Shown: positions 55,564 through 64,000 of the stretch, piece by piece | Layout of the letters: the number at the start of each line of letters is the position of its first letter | How positions within the stretch are numbered: the first letter of the stretch is position 1 | DNA from: Brachynemurus nebulosus | Lineage: Eukaryota > Arthropoda > Insecta > Neuroptera > Myrmeleontidae | Direction of reading: 5' to 3' | DNA length: 64,000 nt | NCBI GenBank assembly: GCA_035578155.1 | Contig: JAPWDM010000005.1 | Location: forward strand, 27,976,108-28,040,107 | Notes under the pieces: generated by a model | What the model was told of the DNA's origin: nothing | Seen by the model: only the letters and a program-made list of their open reading frames with translations | Databases searched by the model: none | Made by a program: the position numbers and the translations under genes

Positions 55564-57262
55564 TTAATCCAACCCCACATCATCGTCTGTAGGAGCCGAA
55601 GCTGTGAAACCACCTGCTCCCGCACCTGCACCCGGGAACATACCAGCGCCAGGAAATCCACCAGCGGGCATGCCGCCAGCACCGCCGAATTTCGATGCGA
55701 TTTTTGCAATGACACTTGCAATTTTCGGATTCGATTGATATTTTAGAACATTTGCTGGATTCTGTGAAATGTCTTGGAATGCTGCAGCCACCTCGGGATC
55801 GTTGAATGATGCCATGATTTCCGGATCTTTCAAGAATTGGAAGAAATCATTCACTTTTGCGCCACCAGTGGGACCACCGGCCTCGGCATTGGCATTTTGC
55901 TGAGCGTTCGCTGCGGCGGCTCGGGCATTAGCTTCTCTGGCTTTACGGATACGTTCCTGTTTTTCTTTCAATTCCTTCTCGGCTTTCTTTCGTTCTTGTT
56001 TTAGTTTATGCTGTTCTAGTTTGCGCGCGTTTGGTGTCACCTCTCGTAACCATTCGTCAGTTTGTTCGTCGAAGTCGATGTTACACGCTTGACGTAAATC
56101 ACGGGCCGCTTTCTCCCAATCAGCAATAAGTCTGAAATGTAAATAATAAATGTAAATTTTTGTGCAAAAATTTCCACCCGTCACGCTCCAAGATGAAACA
56201 TCCACTTGGGTAAACTCGGCTCACACGCCCTGTATAAAAGCAACCAGGGCTGGGAAAAATGGTTCATAGAAACCATTTAAAATAGAAAATGGGAAAAGGT
56301 TTTCAAAAATGCATTTAAAATACAAAATGGAAAATGGTTTTGCTAAAAATATTTAAAATAGATAAAATTTGGGGGACGGGTCTACCGATACTGTCAACTT
56401 CCCATTGGGTGTCCAAAGCATTTTTTTGATGTGATATTTTTATTATTGAATTAAAAAATCAAATTTTAAAAAATATCGTGTTTTGGCGCGTACCTACTTT
56501 CATGCAAGGGTACTTTTACATGGTTTACATGTAACAGGTCTTGCAAATATACTGTTATAAAAACTTGGCCACGCCCCCTAAAAACATTACTTTTATGCAA
56601 GTGTACTTGCTCGTGGAAGTGTAGCTTTAAAATGAAATCATTTTAAATAGTTCCCAGCCCTGAAAGCAACTATATATTTACCTGTACGCACGCCCTCTAA
56701 ATTTATACGCAGCTGCGGAGTCGGGATTCAATTCCAATGCACGTGTGCAATCTTTGATGCAAGCATTCGGTTTATTTAATTTTAAATAGACTTGTCCTCG
56801 TTTAGCGAACAGAAGTGCGCAATTCGGATTTATTTTTATGGCTTCCGTGTATATTTCAAGAGCTTTTTCATAATTCCCTTCAGAAAATTCTCTAATGGCT
56901 TCTCGACGTTTCTCGTCCGCTTTCTCAATATCCTCTTCAGTGGGTTCTTTACTTGGATCGCCCATAAATTGATTTTCATCTATTGGATCAGGTTCAATGC
57001 AACCTTCCATATCCAATTCTAAATCAGATTCCGGTTCCGATTCAACTTTCTCTTCCTCGTCCATTGTTGATTCTTCGGTTTTGATGTCACTGGATTCGGT
57101 ATCTTCCGAAACTGATACTCTGGGTATTGTCCCACCCAACGATTCTATGTAATTTTTGAAAAATTCTAATTCCGGTTGATGTAGAATATCTGGTTTATTT
57201 TTGACAACTTCAATAAATTGTTTTAACTGTGCTAAGTGCTCTTTGTTCAATGGACAACTCAT
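55564..57262 (-). CDS. ST13: Hsc70-interacting protein (Hip)
   Basis: Two exons on the minus strand, 57,262-56,682 and 56,131-55,564, joined across a 550-bp intron, encoding 382 aa. Residues 1-45 match the N-terminal dimerisation region ([20 protein letters not shown]). An acidic linker (about 60-110) is followed by three TPRs (about 113-146, 147-180 and 181-214, the last one split by the intron). Then come a strongly charged helix ([20 protein letters not shown]), a GGF/GAG-rich stretch and an STI1/DP-type domain ([20 protein letters not shown]). The order N-TPR-charged-DP-Gly-rich defines Hip, a cytosolic co-chaperone that stabilises the ADP state of Hsc70. In the mammalian protein the Gly-rich repeats precede the DP domain; here they follow it at the C-terminus. 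ATG 57,260-57,262. Confidence 0.95.
56132..56681 (-). other. ST13: ST13 intron
   Basis: Minus-strand donor CAG|GTAAAT and acceptor TTTCAG|ACT. The split Arg codon (AG|A) is restored. Most of the intron is a transposon. Confidence 0.9.
56245..56662. mobile_element. hAT MITE in the ST13 intron, 418 bp
   Basis: CAGGGCTGGGAA at the left and TTCCCAGCCCTG at the right are perfect 12-bp terminal inverted repeats. A perfect 8-bp duplication, AAAGCAAC, lies at 56,237-56,244 and 56,663-56,670. The interior has AAAATGGAAAATGG-like repeats and no ORF. Removing it would leave an intron of about 124 bp. Confidence 0.9.
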
Positions 57263-57774
57263 TTTGTTTCAAATATCAGAAAACAATACAAATTTATAAA
57301 ATATCTCAGACAACTTTGGTAATAATTTAATGCGAATTTACGAAATTCAATCTTTTTGTTCAGATACGTGAATATTTCTAGAACCAACCAATAAAAAGTT
57401 ACCGTTATGTCAACGTGTTGCCAACTTAAAATAAGCGGCATTTTGTAAAATTATTTTTAATTTTTTGATCATTTTATTACTTTCAAAGATATTTTATATA
57501 ATCAGTATTGTAATTTGATATTTATATGATAAATTATTTAAAAAATAATAATAAACTGGTACATTTTTTAAAATTATTTCTTGTTTACATATTTAAAATG
57601 CGTTTAACTTCGTGTTATTCGCAAACAGTTAAACAAGTGATTTAAAAAACATGATGGCGTATAAATAAATATGTAATTAATAGTTATAAAGATTGTAGTA
57701 ATATTTATCAGTATTCTAAAGAGAAAATAAACGGTGAAAATTGTGTTTTTGAACAAAAATAAATTAATATTAAA
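57263..57774. promoter_or_regulatory. Divergent promoter region between ST13 and the acidic-protein gene
   Basis: The two genes point away from each other with about 840 bp between start codons and a likely 5' untranslated exon of the right gene ending at 57,774. No TATA/initiator pair stands out, which fits a housekeeping-type bidirectional promoter. Confidence 0.45.
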
Positions 57775-58093
57775 GTAAGTATGTTTGAATTGTCTTTTTT
57801 TCCACAGTTTATGTTTTATTTTAAAAATTACCGGTTAAAATAATTGTGTATGTATAAGTACAGAGTATTAGCTTATCAGGTAATTTAATAATTTGAAATA
57901 CTCATATTTCCTTATGAACTGAAGCGATAATACTTATTTCTGGGCATGTTGTCCTTGACGCAATTAAATTATTGTAGTTGATATGTTGATAAGATTTGTG
58001 AAAATTTAAGTAATTTATTATTTGTCTTTGTGAGAAGGTAAATGACCGGAATCTCCATGTTTTTATAAAAGTATCTCATTTTTTTCGTTTTAG
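57775..58093 (+). other. Probable 5' UTR intron of the acidic-protein gene
   Basis: AAA|GTAAGT donor at 57,775 and CGTTTTAG acceptor ending 58,093, 12 bp before the ATG. Predicted from signals only. Confidence 0.5.
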
Positions 58094-58105
58094 TTAACTT
58101 AAAAA

Positions 58106-59401
58106 ATGAGTAAACTTGGCAAAACTCGACGTGGTAGCAGAAATTCTGTGAGCGAAGTGACGTCAACTATTTCAGAAAGCGAGGGAAAAGAGAATGAAAA
58201 CAATAACAAAGATAATATGAAGCCTGTAGTAGTTTTAGAACAGTGTAACGAGCTTCCAAAAATCCCAGAAGATTCCGTAGAAAATAGCGAAGTATCAGAA
58301 ACAAATCAAAATCAGAGTACAGAAGAAACTAACGGTGAAATTGAAAAACCTGAAGAAAATTCACAAACACAAAATGAAAGTATTGAAACGGAACCACTAG
58401 TTTACGAAAGTGACACCACTGAGTCCGAACTAGAAAAATTGGAAGTTTCCACTGACCTAGAGCGGTCGGCCTCGCCAATTCTCAATCGTCAAAAAACATC
58501 TAAAAACTCGAAAGAAACCGTCGAAGCCGATATCAAATTCAGTCAGCAAACTTCAGTCGTTTTGGAAATCATGAATGACGATACCAGTAAGCAGAGTACA
58601 AACGAATCCGTGAAAGTGAAAAGTGACTTAGAAGTTCACGAAACAAACGCAGAAACCGAGGAGATTGTACACGTTCAAGAAACCATCGAAATAGTGCAAG
58701 TGACCGAACAAGAAGAAGTATTCAAAGAAACCACAGCCGAAACTTCAGGTGTCAATGGTGAAACTCCCGATGATGAGGTGCGAACAACTACTGACGAAGA
58801 AGGCAGTGAACATTTCCAAAAAATGACCAACGGCGATGACGATAATTATTCCACAACCAATGAATCCACATCACAACTAGAAAATGCCAGTACAGCCGTG
58901 AATTACTCCGAAAACACCACTCGTTTTATCGACCACAGTATTCCAGACGATAGCCTTCCAATAGACAACACATCCACGGACTCGCGAAGCTCATTCGTTG
59001 AACAAACTCGCGATTTATCATACATTAAAACCCTCAAAGTAATCTCAGGCCGAAAAAATTTACACGATTTACGCCAGCGCAGTTTCTACAATATCAAAAG
59101 AAGCCAAGACGGCAATAATGGGGAATTTTATTCAAATGACGCTGCAAGGAGTTTAAAACGTAAAAATGACTCATACAGTGACGATTATGGAAAACGATCG
59201 AAATGCGATCCGGATGATTCAGGTCTATTTTCATACGTATCCAGTCCAATTAATAAATTAAAGACACGATTTTCAAAATCGCGACAATCAACACCAATCA
59301 AAACAGTCGATTATCAAAATAAATATGACAATGAGCCGTTAAATCATCGCGAATCAGTGAACACGGATGATAAATCGAATAAATGGTGTACGATTCAGTA
59401 A
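58106..59401 (+). CDS. Unrecognised acidic Ser/Thr/Glu-rich protein, 431 aa
   Basis: A single long open exon with ATG at 58,106 behind a likely 5' UTR intron. The N-terminus is basic (MSKLGKTRRGSRNS). Residues about 15-280 are low-complexity, rich in Glu, Ser, Thr and Asn (SESEGKENENNN..., TTAETSGVNGETPDDEV). The C-terminal third is basic with likely nuclear-localisation patches: SGRKNLHDLRQRSFYNIKR around residues 315-333 and RSLKRKND / GKRSKCDPDD around 345-370. An SPINKLKTRFSKSRQSTPIK segment follows (about 382-401), with SP/TP phospho-type sites. No catalytic domain, signal peptide or membrane segment. The codon use and length without stops make it a genuine gene, probably nuclear, fast-evolving and disordered. 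I do not recognise the family. AATAAA at about 59,583. Confidence 0.7.
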   Translation: MSKLGKTRRGSRNSVSEVTSTISESEGKENENNNKDNMKPVVVLEQCNELPKIPEDSVENSEVSETNQNQSTEETNGEIEKPEENSQTQNESIETEPLVYESDTTESELEKLEVSTDLERSASPILNRQKTSKNSKETVEADIKFSQQTSVVLEIMNDDTSKQSTNESVKVKSDLEVHETNAETEEIVHVQETIEIVQVTEQEEVFKETTAETSGVNGETPDDEVRTTTDEEGSEHFQKMTNGDDDNYSTTNESTSQLENASTAVNYSENTTRFIDHSIPDDSLPIDNTSTDSRSSFVEQTRDLSYIKTLKVISGRKNLHDLRQRSFYNIKRSQDGNNGEFYSNDAARSLKRKNDSYSDDYGKRSKCDPDDSGLFSYVSSPINKLKTRFSKSRQSTPIKTVDYQNKYDNEPLNHRESVNTDDKSNKWCTIQ

Positions 59402-59539
59402 ATCACTTGGCGGAACTAATCGTCATTGAAAAATCGATTGTTTTAAGAAGTATGTATTAAATCTGTTAGAGTAAATGAACACTCCGTTTTTTTAAAAAAA
59501 TTTATTTAAAAAAAAAAAATTATCTACTACATATTCGAA

Positions 59540-60030
59540 ACTCATTTTATTTTGTAAAACCATTGATTTAAAAATCAATCACAATAAATATTAAAAAAAA
59601 AAAATTATATGGCAATAAAATTTGTACTTGGCTCAGGTCTAAAGGCCCGGTTAAATCAGTGCGGACACTCGGGTCATTGCCCGCAATAGTAATTGACAAA
59701 ACTTCAAAACAAACCTAAATTCACCCGTTTTAATCATTAGTAAATTAGTAGTTGGGCTTTTATGAAAATAATAAATGTAGTTCAGTTGGCTTGACATTGA
59801 CTTCAAAAACTGTTTATATGGTATATTTCTGCTTTATGTAGTAACTATTTTAACTTTTTCGAAATCGTATTACGTTTCTTAAAAAAAATTTTATTTTGTA
59901 AAACTATTTATTTGGTATCCAATCACAATAAATATCTGAAAAAAATTATATCACAAATTTGTACACAGTTTAGACGCTAAAGGCGCAGGTTGAACAATAC
60001 GGACGTCCGGGCTAGTACCTGCAGTAGTTG
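59540..60030. repeat. Diverged direct repeat pair downstream of the acidic-protein gene
   Basis: The order TTTTATTTTGTAAAAC, AATCACAATAAATAT, AATTTGTAC, CTAAAGGC, GTTGAA or GTTAAAT, GCGGACACTCGGG or ACGGACGTCCGGG, and GCAGTAGT or GCAATAGT occurs at about 59,545-59,695 and again at 59,885-60,025. It includes the likely polyadenylation region of the gene, so the 3' end was duplicated or the gene ends in an old repeat. Confidence 0.6.
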
Positions 60031-61616
60031 CCAGTTACAAGTGCTCTTTGTGTCTAAGTTTCTCCATTAACTAAAGCACGTATTAAGTTTCTTTTTATAC
60101 AAAACCAATACTTTCTTGATTTTTATTATTTGGAAATTATGATCCACTTGAATTGGCGTTTCAAATAAGTACTACAATATTTTACAACCATTTTGGGGAA
60201 TGGTTCGAGTGTCTATACTAGTCGAACTGGGTCTTTAAACTTCAGCTATCAGTCATCCTTCATGTAGGTTCTCGCATTTGTCACCAGCTGACGAAGTATT
60301 AAGTCATGCCCTCATTTGATTTTTTAACAGTGTTTTTTTTTTTTTTTTTCTATTTTCACAGAAAATTATAGATTGGCAGTAATTATTTACCTGGCGATCT
60401 GCCGGTCAAAACGGAAACTAACAAACTGTCAAATATTATAAATTTTTCGAGAATTACTAGATGTGTTCTTTGTCAATATTAGAATGTGAATCTGCCGCGA
60501 AAGTTAATTTTGACTAATTTTCAAATATGATATTCAAAAATTTTATATTTTTAGTTACTTATTTCAAATTGCAAAAATATTTTATGTATAATAATTAAGT
60601 TTTTTTTTATTGATTATTTTTATGTAATTACATTTAAATTTCTAAAAAAAGAGCAAAGATATACTCCATGACTGAATTATAAAAGACGTAATAAAATTTA
60701 ATATACGTATTTTTTTAATTTTTTTTTTTACTTAAATGCTTAAAATTTAAAAGCAATTCGAACAAGACTTACCGATATAATATTTAACCCTCTGCTGGGA
60801 ATACTGCTTGGGAATACACAAACCACATTCATACTTGCCGAAGATATCTCGCATGTATTATATTAGCAATAATCTAAAACAGAAATTCTCAAACTTTCCG
60901 TCGTCTTGTCTTTTTTGTTTACTGTTATGCTTAATTTAGATTTTAACAAAACAATCCATAAAAGTCTTGTATTAATTATCTTAAATATTTGTAGTCTAGA
61001 AAATCATTGTAAATATCTCCATTGATCTAAATATCATTTTTAAAATTTTGCTGTTTGAGTTACTATTGACAAAATTTAATGTTGGAAATTGTTAGAATAA
61101 ATTTTTGGCTTGTAAAATATGTAAATTTAGTAAAATTAATCATGATTGATAAATCAAAATTATTTTTAAAATTTAAAACTGCCATCTATCCGTAAAAGTT
61201 TGTGTTAACATGTATGTGACCACGATGTGACTTGTAAAAGAACGTTTTTGACTGTACCTAATTTCCTGAAAAAAACTGTATTTTTTTTAATTTTATCAAG
61301 TACTAATATACATAATATAAATAGTTTATAGTTGTCTTTCAGTAGTTCTATTTCTTTATTCGTATATTTTTATTAAAATATTGAACAATTTTCAATAAAA
61401 TGCTGTTTTATCTATAAAAGTTTTATTTTATTAAATTATAAGTCCATATTCTATCCAATCAGTTTTCAGCTTCAACGAGTTTTCAGTCTGTTAATCCGGT
61501 ATTTGATTGATGTAATAATTTATAATGAAGTGTAGTAATAGAAATAGAAAAAATAACGATGTTTAACAAGTAAAAGCTAAAAAAGTACAAAAATCACTAA
61601 AATTTAGTTTAAATTA
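60031..61616. other. Gene-free AT-rich stretch
   Basis: Nothing beyond AT-rich sequence and short T runs (60,335-60,349). Confidence 0.55.
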
Positions 61617-62030
61617 GGCTGGTCGTCCATTGGATGCGGAAACGTGCGAAACTTAATTCGGACGAATACGCATGAAAACGGACGAACGATCCAAACAACT
61701 GTGAAGCTATACATCCTCGTCCATTGAAAGTGTCTCGTTCGTCCGTTTTCGTGCATATAATTTCAACGTGCGAACAAATCCAATTTTGTTTCGATTTTTT
61801 CGCGCGAAGAAGTCCGTTTCATGAGATTTTTATTTTTATTGAGATGAAACTGAAGGTAAATTACAATTATAACTGTGTACCTTTGTAGAATATATAGAGT
61901 GAGAAAAAAAAACGGAAAAATACTGACGAATATTGGGCTAGTGGACGGACAGTAGACATATCATTTCGTACGAACAACAAACACGCGTAATCGTTTTTCG
62001 CAGTTGTCCGCAACCAATGGACAACCAGCC
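61617..62030. mobile_element. PIF/Harbinger-like MITE, copy 2 (414 bp)
   Basis: GGCTGGTCGTCCATTGGATG at the left end and CCAATGGACAACCAGCC at the right, flanked by TTA on both sides (61,614-61,616 and 62,031-62,033). Inverse orientation relative to copy 1 at 46,735-47,201. Non-coding; the 102-codon frame crossing its right part is not a gene. Confidence 0.8.
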
Positions 62031-62653
62031 TTACTTTTTCTGTATGCACTGGTGTCACACAGTCTCGTCTGTGTTTTCTAAATGGAAAACACCCTATTTT
62101 AAAAAAAAAAATAGTTTTTAGTTGTCTTTCAGTGGTTCTGTCTTCAGTTTTCTTATTAGGATTTCGTAGTTCCAACCAATAACGAAATCCTTATTAATTC
62201 ATCATTTATTTGGTCTACGCGCACTTCACTACACTATAATGGTTAGTATCGAATCTTACGCAGTTTAAAAAAGTGACTTTTTTAGAAACTAGTTTTGAAA
62301 TTCAAAGAAAGTAAGAGGTTAAGCTTAATTTTAGTAGTAAATAAAAGTAAGAAATATTTTATCCCGAAAATTATGAAAAACTCTAGCTACTGTACTACGA
62401 AATCCTGACCTAACGCGTGTCTGTCTAAAGCACAATTGCCGCATTTTTATTTTTAATAAAATATTGAGCAGCTCAATAAAGTTTTGTTTTATCTATAAAA
62501 TTTTTATTTATTCAACTTTATATCTTATCAACCAGTTTTTAGACTGGTAATAGGGTATTTGATATTAACGTAATATTTAATTCATAAAGAAGTTCAGGAA
62601 TATAAAATATGATTATTGAATTAGCCGCTAAAATAATCAGAATAACATATTAT
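62031..62653. other. Gene-free stretch
   Basis: TTATAGTTGTCTTTCAGT-type words near 61,325 and 62,118 suggest a diverged duplication of roughly 0.8 kb around the MITE (61,320-61,560 against 62,115-62,600). No gene. Confidence 0.45.
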
Positions 62654-62849
62654 ATTCTGTTTATTGTGTTTGGAATATGAATCTGTTCTGCAAAACGGAG
62701 AAGGAAATATGGTGTTCATAGGTATATATGTATATACACCTATATATAGCTTTTTATTTTGTTTGGAATATGAACACCTGGAATGAACACCATATTTCCT
62801 TCTCTGTTTTGCAGAACAGATTCATATTCCAAACACAATAAACAAAATA
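62654..62849. repeat. Hairpin with arms of about 67 bp
   Basis: TGTTTATTGTGTTTGGAATA...GGTGTTCAT at the left pairs with its reverse complement at 62,783-62,849. The loop holds TATATATGTATATACACC and a second copy of TTTGGAATATGAACACC. Near-perfect arms; likely a recent fold-back insertion. Confidence 0.85.
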
Positions 62850-64000
62850 TACTCTTATTGACGTCACAACACTGATATTTAAATAGCATGTATATACGTA
62901 TATACAGGATGTAATCGAAATAAGTCTCGAGATTATTACAAAACAAAAATTAAATATTGTGACATACGCAAATTGTTGTATTTTAGAAAAACTTTTTAAA
63001 AAAATTACGAAATAGTCGTAAGAATAGAAGATCTAGTTAGAATTCGATTTCAATTGAATTTTTTAATAAAATCAGTTTTCACGTCATAAGTTTTTTTTTT
63101 ATTGCATATAAATAAATACATAGTATATTTTAAACATTTTTAACAATAAATTTGACATCTATAATCGACATTGTCACTAAATAGTTTCTAACATAAAAAC
63201 AATATTATAACACGTGAATTTTTAAAAAGCAGCATAAATTTATCACTCAATGTGAAATGTGTACAATTTACTTGTAATTCAATTATGAAAACAACATAAA
63301 ACTTGTATTTTTACATGTATCAAAAGCTTACATTTAAGAAATTAGTTATCTGAGATTAAACAAGAACAAAAATTAATTTAAAGTCGGTTCTAAAAACTGA
63401 ATTAAAGTGCATTAATCCCTTTAATGTACGTCCAGTCTAAATTTCTATGTTATCGAATAACTAAGTTGAAGTAAATGAAATAAAAGAAATATTTCTTTTA
63501 TAAGTCTATTTTATGTTATAGTTTTGGCGTTTACAGTTTTTCAAACATATAATTCATTATATAATATATGTACATTTTAAAAAATATAGAATATTATCTT
63601 AAGTTCAAAATTGTTTTTTCTACTCCTCAAATTTCCCATTTTTTATTTTATTCTTTTTATTTTCGGAGGTGAAGAAAATACAATTTACAATATTTTTTTA
63701 AATTTTTATTTTAAGATACATATGTGCATTTTGTAAACTACATGTGTGTAAGAGTATTGTAGATGAAGTTTGTAATTAAAAAAATTATGTGAAATTTTTA
63801 AGTAATGAAATGGATTTTTTGAATATTAGTTGTATTTACTAATTGAGATCTGCCGAATGACGGTAGGACATTTGGTACTGAAAAGTAAGACTATTCTTAA
63901 AATACGTTTGCTAAAACGTTGTTTATAAGCTAAACTAATTTTTCACTCGTTGACAGTTCTTCAGTTATTTTATGACATTTACCGTTCAAATTTGACGTTT
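62850..64000. other. Gene-free AT-rich stretch to the end of the window
   Basis: No coding signal, RNA gene or delimited repeat was seen. Confidence 0.55.

Overview
This is eukaryotic and almost certainly insect nuclear DNA. It is very AT-rich, has GT-AG introns, TATA plus TCAGT initiator promoters, long (TA)n microsatellites, and many transposons of families common in insects: hAT, PIF/Harbinger-like, Tc1/mariner, Helitron, jockey-like LINE, Penelope-like, LTR gag and Polinton-like. I cannot name the species.

Layout. 1-6,258: gene-poor, with a 210-bp direct repeat, a MITE with TTA target duplication (875-1335), a (TA)n tract and a degenerate hammerhead-like motif near 4,674. 6,259-18,698: an element with hAT hallmarks (CAGGG ends, 8-bp duplication CTTATACA), containing a smaller nested element (6,781-7,182). 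It is split by the main object of the window, a 10,975-bp near-perfect palindrome (7,533-18,507) with AGT...ACT ends and the 6-bp duplication CAACTT. Those ends are the hallmark of Polinton/Maverick elements. Every gene in the palindrome is present twice, once per arm: a C2H2 zinc-finger acidic protein of 377 aa, a 132-aa protein and a small broken gene. The centre is a head-to-head CACCAAA / TTTGGTG array. I see no polymerase, integrase, ATPase or recognisable capsid gene, so it looks non-autonomous.

18,700-51,800: gene-poor repeat land. It holds a tRNA-like sequence, a Helitron (20,191-20,784), a MITE with exact terminal inverted repeats (21,816-22,771), a jockey-type RT fragment (25,757-26,587), a dispersed family ending in GTTATCGTGCGGACA, a 1.43-kb Tc1/mariner-like fold-back element, a 426-bp fold-back element, two decayed LTR gag copies with an integrase scrap, and a frameshifted Penelope-like RT remnant.

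51,800-59,600: the only ordinary genes. TTC1 (two exons, +) is convergent with ST13/Hip (two exons, -). Both encode TPR proteins of the Hsp70/Hsp90 co-chaperone world. ST13 is head-to-head with an unrecognised Ser/Glu-rich acidic protein (431 aa, +). A deleted Tc1-like element lies behind TTC1 and a 418-bp hAT MITE sits in the ST13 intron. 59,600-64,000 holds a diverged direct repeat, a PIF/Harbinger-like MITE, a 196-bp hairpin and no gene that I can support.

I worked from the sequence by eye. Family names rest on motifs and termini, not on database searches.
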